This document shows, in pieces, positions 31,763 through 40,205 of a stretch of 42,714 bases of DNA (position 1 is its first letter; every line of letters begins with the position of its first letter). Origin of the DNA: Pseudomonadota bacterium (GTDB taxonomy: Bacteria > Pseudomonadota > Alphaproteobacteria > Caulobacterales > Caulobacteraceae); the NCBI GenBank assembly GCA_023412655.1, contig JAEYNH010000121.1, positions 1 to 42,714 of the forward strand, given 5' to 3'. A program made the position numbers and the translations under genes. The notes beneath the pieces were generated by a model. That model had not been told where the DNA came from. It saw only the letters and a list, made by a program, of their open reading frames with translations, and ran no database searches.

Positions 31763-32590
31763 TTGTCCAGTCATCGGCAAGAAGCCGTCCGGCGCGTTGC
31801 GGCGCCGGATATCGCCGCGCGTAAGGGGCAGACGCCCATCGTCTGCCTAACCGCCTACACGGCGCCCGTCGCCGAACTGCTCGACGACCACTGTGACCTA
31901 CTTCTGGTAGGCGACAGCGTGGGCATGGTGGTCCACGGACTGCCGAATACGGTCGGCGTCACGCTCGAGATGATGATCATGCACGGCCAAGCCGTCATGC
32001 GTGGCTCCAGACGCGCCATGGTCGTGGTCGACATGCCGTTCGGCAGCTACGAGGGCTCCGCTGAGACAGCCTATGCGAACGCCGCGCGGCTGATGAAGGA
32101 AACCGGCGCGCAGGCAGTGAAAGTCGAGGCCGGCGAGACCATCGTCGGCACAATCGACTATCTCGTGAAGCGCGGCATCCCGGTGATGGGCCACGTGGGC
32201 CTGCGACCGCAGGCGGTTCTGGTGGACGGCGGGTTTAAGGCCAAGGGCAAGGCTGGGGCGGAACGCCAGCGCATCCTAGCCGAAGCCAAGGCCACGGCCG
32301 AAGCCGGGGCGTTCGCCATCGTGGTCGAAGGCGTCGCCGAAGGGCTGGCGCGCGAAATCACCGAGGCCGTCGACGTCCCGACGATCGGCATCGGCGCATC
32401 CGCGGGATGCGATGGCCAGATCCTGGTCACGGACGATATGCTGGGCCTGTTCGACTGGACGCCGAAGTTCGTGCGCCGGTATGGGGACCTGCGCGGCGAA
32501 ATCGGCCGGGCCGTGGCGGCCTATGCCGAGGACGTGCGGGCGCGGCGCTTCCCTGGGCCTGCCGAGATCTACTTTGCGAAAGCCGGGTAG
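31763..32590 (+). CDS. panB: 3-methyl-2-oxobutanoate hydroxymethyltransferase
   Basis: PanB makes ketopantoate from 2-oxoisovalerate and methylene-tetrahydrofolate, the first step to pantothenate and CoA. The 275-residue product has the family blocks ARKGQTPIVCLTAYTAPVAELLDD, LLLVGDSVGMVVHGLPNT, EMMIMHGQAVMRG, VVVDMPFGSYEGS, KVEAGE, PVMGHVGLRPQ and TIGIGASAGCDGQILVTDDMLGL. I propose the TTG at 31763 as the start because GAGGAG lies eight bases upstream and the frame has no ATG before the conserved domain. It begins two bases after the membrane-protein gene stops, so pantothenate synthesis is hitched to the sigma-factor operon. Confidence 0.95.
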   Translation: MSSHRQEAVRRVAAPDIAARKGQTPIVCLTAYTAPVAELLDDHCDLLLVGDSVGMVVHGLPNTVGVTLEMMIMHGQAVMRGSRRAMVVVDMPFGSYEGSAETAYANAARLMKETGAQAVKVEAGETIVGTIDYLVKRGIPVMGHVGLRPQAVLVDGGFKAKGKAGAERQRILAEAKATAEAGAFAIVVEGVAEGLAREITEAVDVPTIGIGASAGCDGQILVTDDMLGLFDWTPKFVRRYGDLRGEIGRAVAAYAEDVRARRFPGPAEIYFAKAG

Positions 32591-32592
32591 CG

Positions 32593-32619
32593 TTGCGGCG
32601 GAAAGCGGCGCGCTATAGG
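32593..32619 (+). promoter_or_regulatory. candidate housekeeping promoter for the TPR-bamB-der operon
   Basis: TTGCGGC and GCTATAGG are separated by 12 bases, a close fit to the Caulobacter housekeeping consensus (TTGaCgS-N10-14-GCtANAWC). It lies directly after the panB stop and about 50 bases before the next GTG start. Confidence 0.45.
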
Positions 32620-32670
32620 TTCCCGGCCTCTGCCCAGAGGGCCAGCTAGAGAGTCCGGAGTCCCCTTCAC

Positions 32671-33450
32671 GTGACGGATCTGTTCGAAGAGGTCGAGGAG
32701 CAGCTTCGCTCCGACCGCTACCGGTCGCTCGCGCAGAGGACCCTGCCGTGGATTCTGGGCTTGGTCGCTGCTGCGCTCATCGCGGGGCTGGCCTATTGGG
32801 GCTGGGATACCTGGCGGAACAACGCCATAGCCGAGGCGTCCGAGACCTATCACGCCGGCGCGCAGGCCTTCGTCCAGGGTGACGAAGCGAAGGCGCGGGC
32901 CCTCTGGACCGAGGTCTCCAAGTCGTCCGCTGGCGGTTACAAGTCGCTCGTGCTGATGCAGCTTGCCGCCTTCGCCGAGCGCGAGAACAAGACGGACGAG
33001 GCCGTGAAGCTGCTGGACGAGGCGGCGGATGCGGCCCCCGACGACATCATCGGAGACGTGGCCCGCCTCAAATCCGCCTTCGCAGTGCTCGACACGGCCC
33101 CCTACAAGGACGTGGAGGCGCGCTTGACGCCGCTGATGAAGGACGGCCGCCCGTATCGGGTCCAGGCCCGCGAGGCGCTCGCCTTCGCCAAGCTGGTGCA
33201 CGGCGATACGACCGGCGCCCGTGGCGACTTCGTCGTGCTCCAGCAGAGCCTGGACGCTCCCGACGGGGTTCGCGCGCGCGCTCAGGCCGCCGTGGCCCTG
33301 ATCGATTCCGGCTCGGCGAAGGCCCTGCCTGGCATCGTGAAGTCGGCCGCCGCCATGCCGCCGCCCATGGTGGTGCCGCCGGGCGCCGTCGTGGGTCCGC
33401 AAGGGGCCTCTGAAGCGCCCGCCCAACCGCAAGCCAACGGACCGCAATGA
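32671..33450 (+). CDS. YfgM-like membrane-anchored TPR protein
   Basis: A 259-residue protein. A short cytoplasmic N-terminus leads to one membrane helix at about residues 26-44 (PWILGLVAAALIAGLAYWGW) and then to a periplasmic helical-repeat domain of the YfgM/TPR_21 type (FVQGDEAKARALWTEVSK, KTDEAVKLLDEAADAAPDDIIGDVARL). A Pro/Ala/Gln-rich tail ends the protein. In E. coli YfgM associates with the Sec translocon and periplasmic chaperones. The order yfgM-bamB-der is the same as here, which supports the call. It starts with GTG and its end overlaps the bamB start by four bases. Confidence 0.88.
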   Translation: MTDLFEEVEEQLRSDRYRSLAQRTLPWILGLVAAALIAGLAYWGWDTWRNNAIAEASETYHAGAQAFVQGDEAKARALWTEVSKSSAGGYKSLVLMQLAAFAERENKTDEAVKLLDEAADAAPDDIIGDVARLKSAFAVLDTAPYKDVEARLTPLMKDGRPYRVQAREALAFAKLVHGDTTGARGDFVVLQQSLDAPDGVRARAQAAVALIDSGSAKALPGIVKSAAAMPPPMVVPPGAVVGPQGASEAPAQPQANGPQ

Positions 33451-34835
33451 CGTCGCGTCGCAACACCCTCCTGGTCGCCTGCCTGATCGCCGCGCTGGGC
33501 GCGAGCGGCTGCTCGACACTGGGCCGCTTGAATCCCTTCGACCGCGACGACGGCCCGCAGGAGACGGCGGGCGAGGGCCAGCGGATTTCGATCGTTCCCG
33601 CTGACCAGCGCCTTGAACCGGCCGAGGCGTTGAAGGGCGTCGATTTCTCGCTGCCGACGCCCCACACGGTGGCGGCCTGGCCGCTTCCGGGCGGCACGCC
33701 TGAGCAGTCGGTGGATCATGTGGACGCCGCCCCTGGTCTGCAGATCGCCTGGCGGCGGAACTTCGGCGAGGGGTCTGAGCGTGGCCGTTACGTGACCGCG
33801 CCGCCGGTGGCGGCGGACGGCAAGGTCTTCGTCATGGACGCCGAAGGCCGGGTTTCGGCCATCGACGCACGGACGGGCGCGCAGATCTGGCGCACCGCCA
33901 CCAATCCTGGCGACAACAAGCGCGATAGGCTGGCGTTTGGCGGCGGCCTCGCCTACGCGGACGGCAAGCTCTATGTCTCGTCCGGCTGGCGGCAGGTGCT
34001 GCAGATGGACGCCAATACCGGCGCCATCGGCTGGCGCACCCGCACCAGCGAGGCCATCCATGGCGCGCCGACCGTGGCCGGCGGGCGCGTGCTGGTCGTG
34101 GCGCTGGACAACACCTTGCTGACTTTCGATGCGGCGACGGGCACCCCCAGCTGGACCTATCAGGCTCTATCGGAACCGGCGCGCATTCTCAGCGCGTCCA
34201 GCCCGGCCGTGCAGGGCGATACAGTGGTGGCGGCTTTCGGTTCGGGCGAACTGGTGGCTCTGCGCGCGGCGAACGGCAACGACCTGTGGAACGAGGCGCT
34301 GTCCCGTGCGAGCCGCACCAGCGCCCTATCCGAGATCCGGGACATCCCAGGCCGGCCAGTGATCTACCAGGGCGACGTGTTCGCCGTGAGCCACTCGGGC
34401 GTCTTCTCGGCCATTGACCTGCGGACGGGCCAGGCCCGCTGGAATCTTCCGGTCGTCGGCATCACCACACCGCTTCCGGCGGGCGATGTCGTCTATGTCG
34501 TCTCCAAAAACGGGGAGGTGATCTGCGTCTCCCGCGAGACGGGCCAGATCTATTGGATCCGTGACCTCAACGAAGGCTTCCGCGGCAAGAAGAAGGGCGG
34601 CTTCTTCGGGATCGGCGGCCAGCGGATGACCCGGCCAGTGTGGTCGAGCCCGATGCTGACCAACAACAAGCTGATCGTGGCCGGCCAGACCGGTCAGCTC
34701 GCGGTGCTCAACGCCAAGACGGGCGAAGTCGAACAGCGGATTTCGCTGGGCGCCCCCGTGCTGCTGTCTCCGATCGCGATGGGTGACACGATCTATCTGG
34801 TGACCGACAAGGGCGCTCTTGTCGCGCTTCGCTAG
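33447..34835 (+). CDS. bamB: outer-membrane protein assembly factor BamB, beta-propeller lipoprotein
   Basis: BamB is a lipoprotein of the BAM complex that feeds proteins into the outer membrane. The 462-residue protein has a lipoprotein signal (LLVACLIAALGASGC, lipid-modified C22) and an Asp/Pro-rich linker. About eight PQQ-like propeller repeats follow, seen as recurring DGKVFVMDAEGRVSAIDARTG, DGKLYVSSGWRQVLQMDANTG, GGRVLVVALDNTLLTFDAATG and NKLIVAGQTGQLAVLNAKTG. It is longer than E. coli BamB (392 residues), mostly through the N-terminal linker and a KKKGGFFGIGG insertion in a late blade. The gene overlaps the TPR gene by four bases and is followed by der after 24 bases. Confidence 0.92.
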   Translation: MTSRRNTLLVACLIAALGASGCSTLGRLNPFDRDDGPQETAGEGQRISIVPADQRLEPAEALKGVDFSLPTPHTVAAWPLPGGTPEQSVDHVDAAPGLQIAWRRNFGEGSERGRYVTAPPVAADGKVFVMDAEGRVSAIDARTGAQIWRTATNPGDNKRDRLAFGGGLAYADGKLYVSSGWRQVLQMDANTGAIGWRTRTSEAIHGAPTVAGGRVLVVALDNTLLTFDAATGTPSWTYQALSEPARILSASSPAVQGDTVVAAFGSGELVALRAANGNDLWNEALSRASRTSALSEIRDIPGRPVIYQGDVFAVSHSGVFSAIDLRTGQARWNLPVVGITTPLPAGDVVYVVSKNGEVICVSRETGQIYWIRDLNEGFRGKKKGGFFGIGGQRMTRPVWSSPMLTNNKLIVAGQTGQLAVLNAKTGEVEQRISLGAPVLLSPIAMGDTIYLVTDKGALVALR

Positions 34836-34859
34836 GATTGAGATTTTTAGGCTGACGAA

Positions 34860-36386
34860 ATGCCGTTGAAGCTCGCTATCGTCGGCCGCCCCAATGTGGG
34901 CAAGTCCACGCTGTTCAACCGCTTGGCAGGCAAGAAGCTCGCCATCGTGGACGATCGGCCGGGCGTTACCCGCGACCGCCGGTTCGGCATGGGGCGGCTG
35001 GGCGATCTGGACCTTGAGCTGATCGACACGGCCGGGTTCGAGGACGTCACCGACGAGAGCCTCGAGGCGCGCATGCGGGCTCAGACCGAGCTCGCCGTGG
35101 ACGAATGCGACGTCGCCCTGTTCGTCATCGACGCGCGTGAGGGGGTGACGCCGGCCGACCGCATCTTCGCCGAGATCCTGCGCAAGCGGGACAAGCCCGT
35201 GGTGCTGGCTGCCAACAAGGCGGAGGGCAACAAGGGCGAGGGTGGGGTGCTGGACGCCTGGGGGCTCGGCCTGGGCGAGCCTGTGCCGATCTCGGCCGAG
35301 CACGGCGAAGGCATGGCTGACCTCTATGCGGCCATCGCCGCCGTCTCGGACGAGGAGGAAGACGCCGAGGAAGAGGATCCGGCCGACAAGCCGGTCCGTA
35401 TCGCCATCGTCGGACGGCCGAACGCGGGCAAGTCGACGCTGGTCAACCGGCTGATCGGCGAAGACCGGCTGCTCACAGGCCCCGAGGCCGGCATCACCCG
35501 CGACGCCATTCCGGTGGACTGGGAATGGGGCGGGCGCGCCATCCGCCTGGTCGACACCGCGGGCCTTCGGCGCAAGGCCAAGGTGCACGAGAAGCTGGAG
35601 AAGCTGTCCACACAGGATACGATCCGAGCGATCACCTTCGCCGAGGTGGTCCTGCTGGTGATGGACGCCACCCATCCGCTAGAGATTCAGGACCTCCAGA
35701 TCGCCGATCTTGTCGAGCGTGAGGGCCGAGCGCTGGTCTTCGTACTGGCCAAATGGGACCTCGTCGAGGACCAGCAGGCGAAGCTCGCCGAGATCATCGA
35801 GGAGACGGGACGCCTGCTGCCGCAGGTGAAGGGCTCGCCGATCGTGGCCCTGTCGGCCGAGACCGGCCGCGGCCTGGACCGGCTGATGCCGGCGGTGCTG
35901 AAGGCCTATGCCGACTGGTCGACCAAGGTGAAGACCCGTGACCTGAACGACTGGCTGCGGATGGCCGTGGAGCGGCATCCGCCGCCGGCGGTGAACGGGC
36001 GCCGGGTGAAGCCGAAGTACATGGCCCAGACAAAGGCCCGGCCGCCGACGTTCGTGCTGTTCGCCAGCCGGGCTGACCAGCTGCCGGACCACTATCGCCG
36101 CTATCTGATCAACTCGCTGCGGGAGAGCTTCGACCTGCCGGGCGTGCCGATCCGTGTCTCCGTGCGGTCGAACAAGAACCCGTTCGCCGAGAACGCCGAG
36201 GCGGGGCCGGCGAAGACCGCGCCGCGGGCGAGGAGCCGCGCCAAGTCGGACGGGCCGCCGAGGGCCGCCAAGCCCGCCAAGCCGAAGAAGACGGCGAGCC
36301 GGGGCAAGGCGGCCAAGCTGGCCCGGCCGGGGGTCAAGCCGAAGCGGGCGTCCCGCGCGACTTCCACTCCGAAAAAGCCACGTTAG
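34860..36386 (+). CDS. der: ribosome biogenesis GTPase Der (EngA)
   Basis: Der is an essential GTPase with two tandem G domains that acts in 50S assembly. Both P-loops are intact, GRPNVGKST at residues 9-17 and GRPNAGKST at 185-193, each with its DTAG switch (LIDTAGFED and LVDTAGLRRKAK). The KH-like C-terminal domain contains RHPPPAVNGRRVKPKYMAQTKARPPTFVLFAS. After it comes a basic, Ala/Lys/Pro-rich tail of about 65 residues that is probably disordered and RNA-binding. The tail codes across the 3' end of the convergent SDR gene (53-base overlap). Synteny with bamB matches E. coli. Confidence 0.97.
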   Translation: MPLKLAIVGRPNVGKSTLFNRLAGKKLAIVDDRPGVTRDRRFGMGRLGDLDLELIDTAGFEDVTDESLEARMRAQTELAVDECDVALFVIDAREGVTPADRIFAEILRKRDKPVVLAANKAEGNKGEGGVLDAWGLGLGEPVPISAEHGEGMADLYAAIAAVSDEEEDAEEEDPADKPVRIAIVGRPNAGKSTLVNRLIGEDRLLTGPEAGITRDAIPVDWEWGGRAIRLVDTAGLRRKAKVHEKLEKLSTQDTIRAITFAEVVLLVMDATHPLEIQDLQIADLVEREGRALVFVLAKWDLVEDQQAKLAEIIEETGRLLPQVKGSPIVALSAETGRGLDRLMPAVLKAYADWSTKVKTRDLNDWLRMAVERHPPPAVNGRRVKPKYMAQTKARPPTFVLFASRADQLPDHYRRYLINSLRESFDLPGVPIRVSVRSNKNPFAENAEAGPAKTAPRARSRAKSDGPPRAAKPAKPKKTASRGKAAKLARPGVKPKRASRATSTPKKPR

Positions 36387-37080
36387 AGGTCGGCAGGCCG
36401 AGTTCGGCCTGGGCCAGCTCGACGATCAGCGGACCGATCTCGGAGGCTTCAGGGAGCTCCAGCGGGTCTTCGCCCGGGAAGGCCTCGGCGCGCATCCGCG
36501 TGCGCATGCGACCCGGATCGAGCAGAACGGCACGGATCTTGGTGTTCTCGAGCTCGTCGGCCCAGGTGCGGACGAGGTTCTCGAGGGCGGCCTTGGTGGC
36601 GCCATAGGGGCCCCAGAACGCCTTGGGATGGGCGGCGCGGCTGGAGGTCAGGAAGATGGCCCGGGGCCGCTCGGCGGCGCGGAGCAGGGGCTCGACGCTG
36701 CGGATCAGCCGGTAGGAGGCGGTGAGGTTCACCGCCAGCACGCGCTCCCAATGCTTGGGCTCGATGTGGCCGACAGGCGTCAGGGGCCCAAGGATGGCGG
36801 CGGCGTGGACGACGATGTCGAGGCGGCCGAACCGCTGGTGGATGGCCAGGCCCAGCTGGTCGAGGGCGCCGTCCTCGGCGATGTCCATGGGCACGAGGGT
36901 GGCCGAGCGGCCGGTGGCCTGGCGGATCTCGTCATCCAGTTCCTCGAGGGCGCCGGAGGTGCGGGCGACGGCCACGACATGGGCGCCGGCGAGGGCGAGG
37001 GCGAGGGCGGCTGCGCGGCCGATGCCGCGGCTGGCGCCGGTGACGAGGGCGACGTGGTCGGAGAGGGGCAGGTTCGACAT
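36334..37080 (-). CDS. short-chain dehydrogenase/reductase (SDR)
   Basis: A 248-residue classical SDR. The NAD(P)-binding motif is TGASRGIG at 14-21 and the catalytic block is LTSSRAAHPKAFWGPYGATKAALENL, with the Ser and Tyr-x-x-x-Lys residues. VVHAAAILGPLTPV replaces the usual NNAG by HAAA. The substrate is unknown; E. coli YciK-like SDRs look similar. It is the last gene of the minus-strand radA-cvpA-purF-symporter series, starting 12 bases after the symporter stop. Its 3' end overlaps the coding sequence of the der tail by 53 bases. Confidence 0.93.
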   Translation of the reverse strand: MSNLPLSDHVALVTGASRGIGRAAALALALAGAHVVAVARTSGALEELDDEIRQATGRSATLVPMDIAEDGALDQLGLAIHQRFGRLDIVVHAAAILGPLTPVGHIEPKHWERVLAVNLTASYRLIRSVEPLLRAAERPRAIFLTSSRAAHPKAFWGPYGATKAALENLVRTWADELENTKIRAVLLDPGRMRTRMRAEAFPGEDPLELPEASEIGPLIVELAQAELGLPTSNVAFSEWKSRGTPASA

Positions 37081-37092
37081 GAGGGCGCCTCT

Positions 37093-38094
37093 CTAGCCGT
37101 GTTCCGCGCCCATGTCAGGATCGGCGTCGGCGCGGCGCGCGTAGCGCTGGGCGATGGCGGCGCAGGCCATGAGCTGGATCTGGTGGAAGAGCAGCAGCGG
37201 GATCATGGCGAGGCCGGCCACGGCGGGAGAGAACAGCGCGGCCGCCATGGGCGCCCCGCTGGCGAGCGACTTCTTGGAGCCGCAGAAGACGATGGCCGCC
37301 TCGTCGGCCTTGTCGAAGCCGAAGAGCCGGGCCGCGGCGGCCGTGAGGGCCAGGACGACGACCAGGAGCACGACGCAAAGTATCACCAGGCGCACGAGGT
37401 CCAGCACGTGCAGGCGGCTCCACACCCCCGCCACCACCGCCCCTGAGAAGGCGGTGTAGACCACCAGCAGGATGGCGCCGCGGTCGACGAAGGAGAGGAT
37501 GCGGGCGCGGGCGGTGATCCAGGGGCCGACCCAGCGGCGGAGCAGCTGGCCGGCGACGAAGGGCACGAGCAGCTGCAGGACGATCGCCCGGACGGACGAG
37601 GCGTCCATGCTGCCCTGGGCGTGGAGCAGCAGGCCCACGAGGACGGGCGTCAATGCAATGCCGAGCAGGTTGGACGCCGAGGCGGCGGCGACGGCGGCGG
37701 CGACATTGCCCCGGGCGATGGCGGTGAAGCCGATGGACGACTGAATGGTCGAGGGCAGGCAGCCGAGGAAGATCAGGCCCACCGCCAGCTCAGGCGGGGT
37801 GATCCAGGCGGGCAGGGCGGCGAGGCCGAGGGTCAGCAGGGGGAAGAGGACGAAGGTGGAGGCCAGCACCAGCAGGTGCAGCCGCCAGTGGGTCAGGCCC
37901 CGGATCACCGCCTCGCGGGAGAGGCGGGCCCCGTGCAGGAAGAAGACCAGGGCGATGGCCGCCTTGGTGATCCAGCCCGCCACCACGGCGGCGTCGGCGC
38001 GGACAGGCGCGACCGCGGCGGCCACGCCCATCAGGACGATCAGGATCAGGTACCAGTCGGGCTTGAAGCGGAAGCCCGGCTTCCGCTCGCTCAC
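37093..38094 (-). CDS. bile acid:sodium symporter (BASS) family transporter
   Basis: A 333-residue membrane protein with about nine or ten hydrophobic segments. The SBF-like signatures are ALVFFLHGARLSREAVIRGL, LPSTIQSSIGFTAIARGNVAAAVAAASASNLLGI and FCGSKKSLASGAPMAAALF. The second covers the crossover region of the BASS fold, and the third is typical of the PF13593 subgroup. The substrate is unknown and need not be a bile acid. The start is GTG at 38094, overlapping the purF stop as GTGA; a much longer upstream frame is only the shadow of purF. Translational coupling with purF is unexpected functionally but is probably just operon packing. Confidence 0.9.
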   Translation of the reverse strand: MSERKPGFRFKPDWYLILIVLMGVAAAVAPVRADAAVVAGWITKAAIALVFFLHGARLSREAVIRGLTHWRLHLLVLASTFVLFPLLTLGLAALPAWITPPELAVGLIFLGCLPSTIQSSIGFTAIARGNVAAAVAAASASNLLGIALTPVLVGLLLHAQGSMDASSVRAIVLQLLVPFVAGQLLRRWVGPWITARARILSFVDRGAILLVVYTAFSGAVVAGVWSRLHVLDLVRLVILCVVLLVVVLALTAAAARLFGFDKADEAAIVFCGSKKSLASGAPMAAALFSPAVAGLAMIPLLLFHQIQLMACAAIAQRYARRADADPDMGAEHG

Positions 38095-39587
38095 GCGTCG
38101 ACCAGGAAGGAGAGCTGGCGCTCCATCGCCTGGTTGCGGCCCTCGGCGATCTCGCGATCCAGCAGGCGGGTCGGATAGTCGCCGGTGAAGTAGTGGTCGG
38201 TGAACTGCGGGTTCTTCGGGTCGCGCTTGGCTTCCATGGCCCAGTAGAGGCCGTCCACCGAGAGGTAGCCCATGGAATCCACGTCCAGGAGCTTGGCGAT
38301 CTCTTCCACCGAGTGGTTGGCGGCCAGGAGCTTCTCGCGGTTCGGCATGTCGATGCCGTAGTAGTCGGGCCACATAATCGGCGGCGAGGCCGAGCGGAGG
38401 TGGACCTCCTTGGCGCCCGCTTCGCGCACCATGCGCACGACCCGGACCGAGTTGGTGCCGCGGACGATGGAATCATCGACGAGCAGCACGCGCTTGCCGG
38501 CCAGGACCGAGCGGTTCGGCGACAGCTTCATCCGCACGCCCAGCTCGCGCTGGCCCTGGGTGGGCTCGATGAAGGTGCGGCCGACATAGTGGTTGCGGAT
38601 GATGCCCATCTCGAAGGGCAGGCCGGCTTCCTGGGCGAAGCCCAAGGCGGCGGGAACGCCCGAGTCGGGCACCGGCACGACCACGTCCACGTCGGCCGGC
38701 GTCTCCTGGGCCAGGCGGCGGCCCATGCGCTTGCGCACCTCGTAGACCGAGCGGCCGTTCACCACGGAATCAGGACGGGCGAAATAAACGTATTCGAAGA
38801 CGCAGGGACGGGCCTGCTGGGCCGGGAACGGCTTGAAGCTGCGGATGCCGCCCTCGTCGATGACCACCACCTCGCCATGCTCGACGTCGCGCACGAAGGT
38901 GGCGCCGATGATGTCGAGGGCGCAGGTCTCGGAGGCCAGGACCGACTTGCCGTCGAGCTCGCCCAGGACCAGGGGGCGGATGCCCAGGGGATCGCGGGCG
39001 CCGATCAGCTTCTTGTTGGTCAGCGCCACCAGGGCGTAGCCGCCCTCGATCTGCTGCAGGGCGTCCATGAAGCGATCAAGGAACTTCGGCTTCCTGGAGC
39101 GGGCGATGAGGTGGAGGATCACCTCGGAGTCCGAGGTGGACTGGAAGATGGCCCCTTCGCTGACCAGCTGTTCGCGCAGGGTCAGGAAGTTGGTGAGGTT
39201 GCCGTTGTGGGCGAGGGCGATGCCGCCCGCCTCGAGGTCCGCGAACATCGGCTGGACGTTGCGGATGAAGCTGCCGCCGGCAGTGGAGTAGCGGGTATGG
39301 CCGATGGCGGCGTGGCCCGGGAGCCGCTCGTTGAGATCGCCGCCGCCGAAGGCGTCGCCCACGTGGCCCATGTGGCGCTCGGTGTGGAACCGGTGGCCGT
39401 CGAAGGCGGCGATGCCGCAGGCTTCCTGGCCTCGGTGCTGCAGGGCGTGGAGGCCCAGGGCGGTGAGGGCGGCGGCCGAATCGACGCCGAAGACACCGAA
39501 GACGCCGCACTCCAGGCGTGGGGTGTCGTCATCAGGGTCCCGGATGGGAGGGGCCCATCGCTCATAGGACTGCGTCTTCAGGGTCAT
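38091..39587 (-). CDS. purF: amidophosphoribosyltransferase
   Basis: PurF makes phosphoribosylamine from PRPP and glutamine, the first step of purine synthesis. The 498-residue protein has a 26-residue propeptide before the catalytic C27 (LECGVFGVFG), so it needs self-processing as in Bacillus. The Ntn glutaminase domain (HRGQEACGIA, GHTRYSTAGG, AHNGNLTN) is followed by the PRPP-binding loop LLVDDSIVRGTNS (369-381). By alignment with B. subtilis PurF, whose 4Fe-4S ligands are C236, C382, C448 and C451, only the first is kept (C262 in RPCVFEYVYF). The second position is D408 (WPDYYGID), and the last two lie in cysteine-free NPQFTDHYFTGDYP. It overlaps cvpA and the symporter gene by four bases each. 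Confidence 0.97.
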   Translation of the reverse strand: MTLKTQSYERWAPPIRDPDDDTPRLECGVFGVFGVDSAAALTALGLHALQHRGQEACGIAAFDGHRFHTERHMGHVGDAFGGGDLNERLPGHAAIGHTRYSTAGGSFIRNVQPMFADLEAGGIALAHNGNLTNFLTLREQLVSEGAIFQSTSDSEVILHLIARSRKPKFLDRFMDALQQIEGGYALVALTNKKLIGARDPLGIRPLVLGELDGKSVLASETCALDIIGATFVRDVEHGEVVVIDEGGIRSFKPFPAQQARPCVFEYVYFARPDSVVNGRSVYEVRKRMGRRLAQETPADVDVVVPVPDSGVPAALGFAQEAGLPFEMGIIRNHYVGRTFIEPTQGQRELGVRMKLSPNRSVLAGKRVLLVDDSIVRGTNSVRVVRMVREAGAKEVHLRSASPPIMWPDYYGIDMPNREKLLAANHSVEEIAKLLDVDSMGYLSVDGLYWAMEAKRDPKNPQFTDHYFTGDYPTRLLDREIAEGRNQAMERQLSFLVDA

Positions 39588-40201
39588 CGAGACCTCTCCA
39601 GATCGTCCGCCTTGCCGGTTCGCGGCGCGTCGTACCTGTCCGTCACGGCTCTGTCACCTGACCCATTTCGAACGGCGTTGTCGAAGGCCGGGCCAAGGGC
39701 GGCCGCGATGTCCATTCCCCGAGGGGCCAGGCCCGCGATCAGCTCGCCCATCTCGCCCGCCAGCGGCCAGGTGACCGCCTCGGTCATCCATCGCGGCCGG
39801 ATGTCCTCGGGCGTGGCGGCATTGAACATCAGGAAGAGCGCTCCGAGCACCAGCAGGCCGCGCGCGAGGCCGATCAGGAGTCCGACCGAGCGATCGAGCG
39901 CACCCGCCACGTCGGTAGCCTGGACCCGTTTCGCAAGGCCTGCGCCGATCAGACGCAGCACCAGGTAGGTGACGGCGAACACCAGGATCAGGGCGACCAC
40001 GGCCCCCAGCCAGTCGGGCCGCACCACCTCGCGGACGAGGGGGGCGGACACCGGCAGGCCGAAGACGGCGAGGAAGCCGGCGGCGATCAGGGCGAAGAGG
40101 GCGGCCACTTCCCGCACGGCGCCGCGCGCGAAGCCCACCGCGCCCGAAATCAGGAGCAGGCCAAGGACGATCAGGTCGAACTGGGTGAGTCCCAAACCCA
40201 T
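39584..40201 (-). CDS. cvpA: CvpA-family membrane protein
   Basis: A 205-residue inner-membrane protein with four hydrophobic segments (LTQFDLIVLGLLLISGAVGFARG, ALFALIAAGFLAVFG, LGAVVALILVFAVTYLVLRLIGAG, SVGLLIGLARGLLVLGALFLMF) and the conserved GFARGAVREV and DRSVGLLIGLARG blocks. CvpA is needed for colicin V production in E. coli and is linked more widely to envelope homeostasis. Its gene is commonly adjacent to purF, as here, and the two overlap by four bases (ATGA). The start could be this ATG or the GTG just before it. The C-terminal 50 residues are polar. radA ends five bases upstream. Confidence 0.93.
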   Translation of the reverse strand: MGLGLTQFDLIVLGLLLISGAVGFARGAVREVAALFALIAAGFLAVFGLPVSAPLVREVVRPDWLGAVVALILVFAVTYLVLRLIGAGLAKRVQATDVAGALDRSVGLLIGLARGLLVLGALFLMFNAATPEDIRPRWMTEAVTWPLAGEMGELIAGLAPRGMDIAAALGPAFDNAVRNGSGDRAVTDRYDAPRTGKADDLERSR

Positions 40202-40205
40202 CACG

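Noticed and set aside
34326..35675. A 449-codon minus-strand frame across the bamB/der junction
   Set aside because: It spans two real genes on the opposite strand and contains no recognisable domain.
38193..39968. A 591-codon plus-strand frame opposite purF and cvpA
   Set aside because: It is antisense to purF with all its motifs intact, and it is very rich in Gly, Val, Asp and His with no signature.
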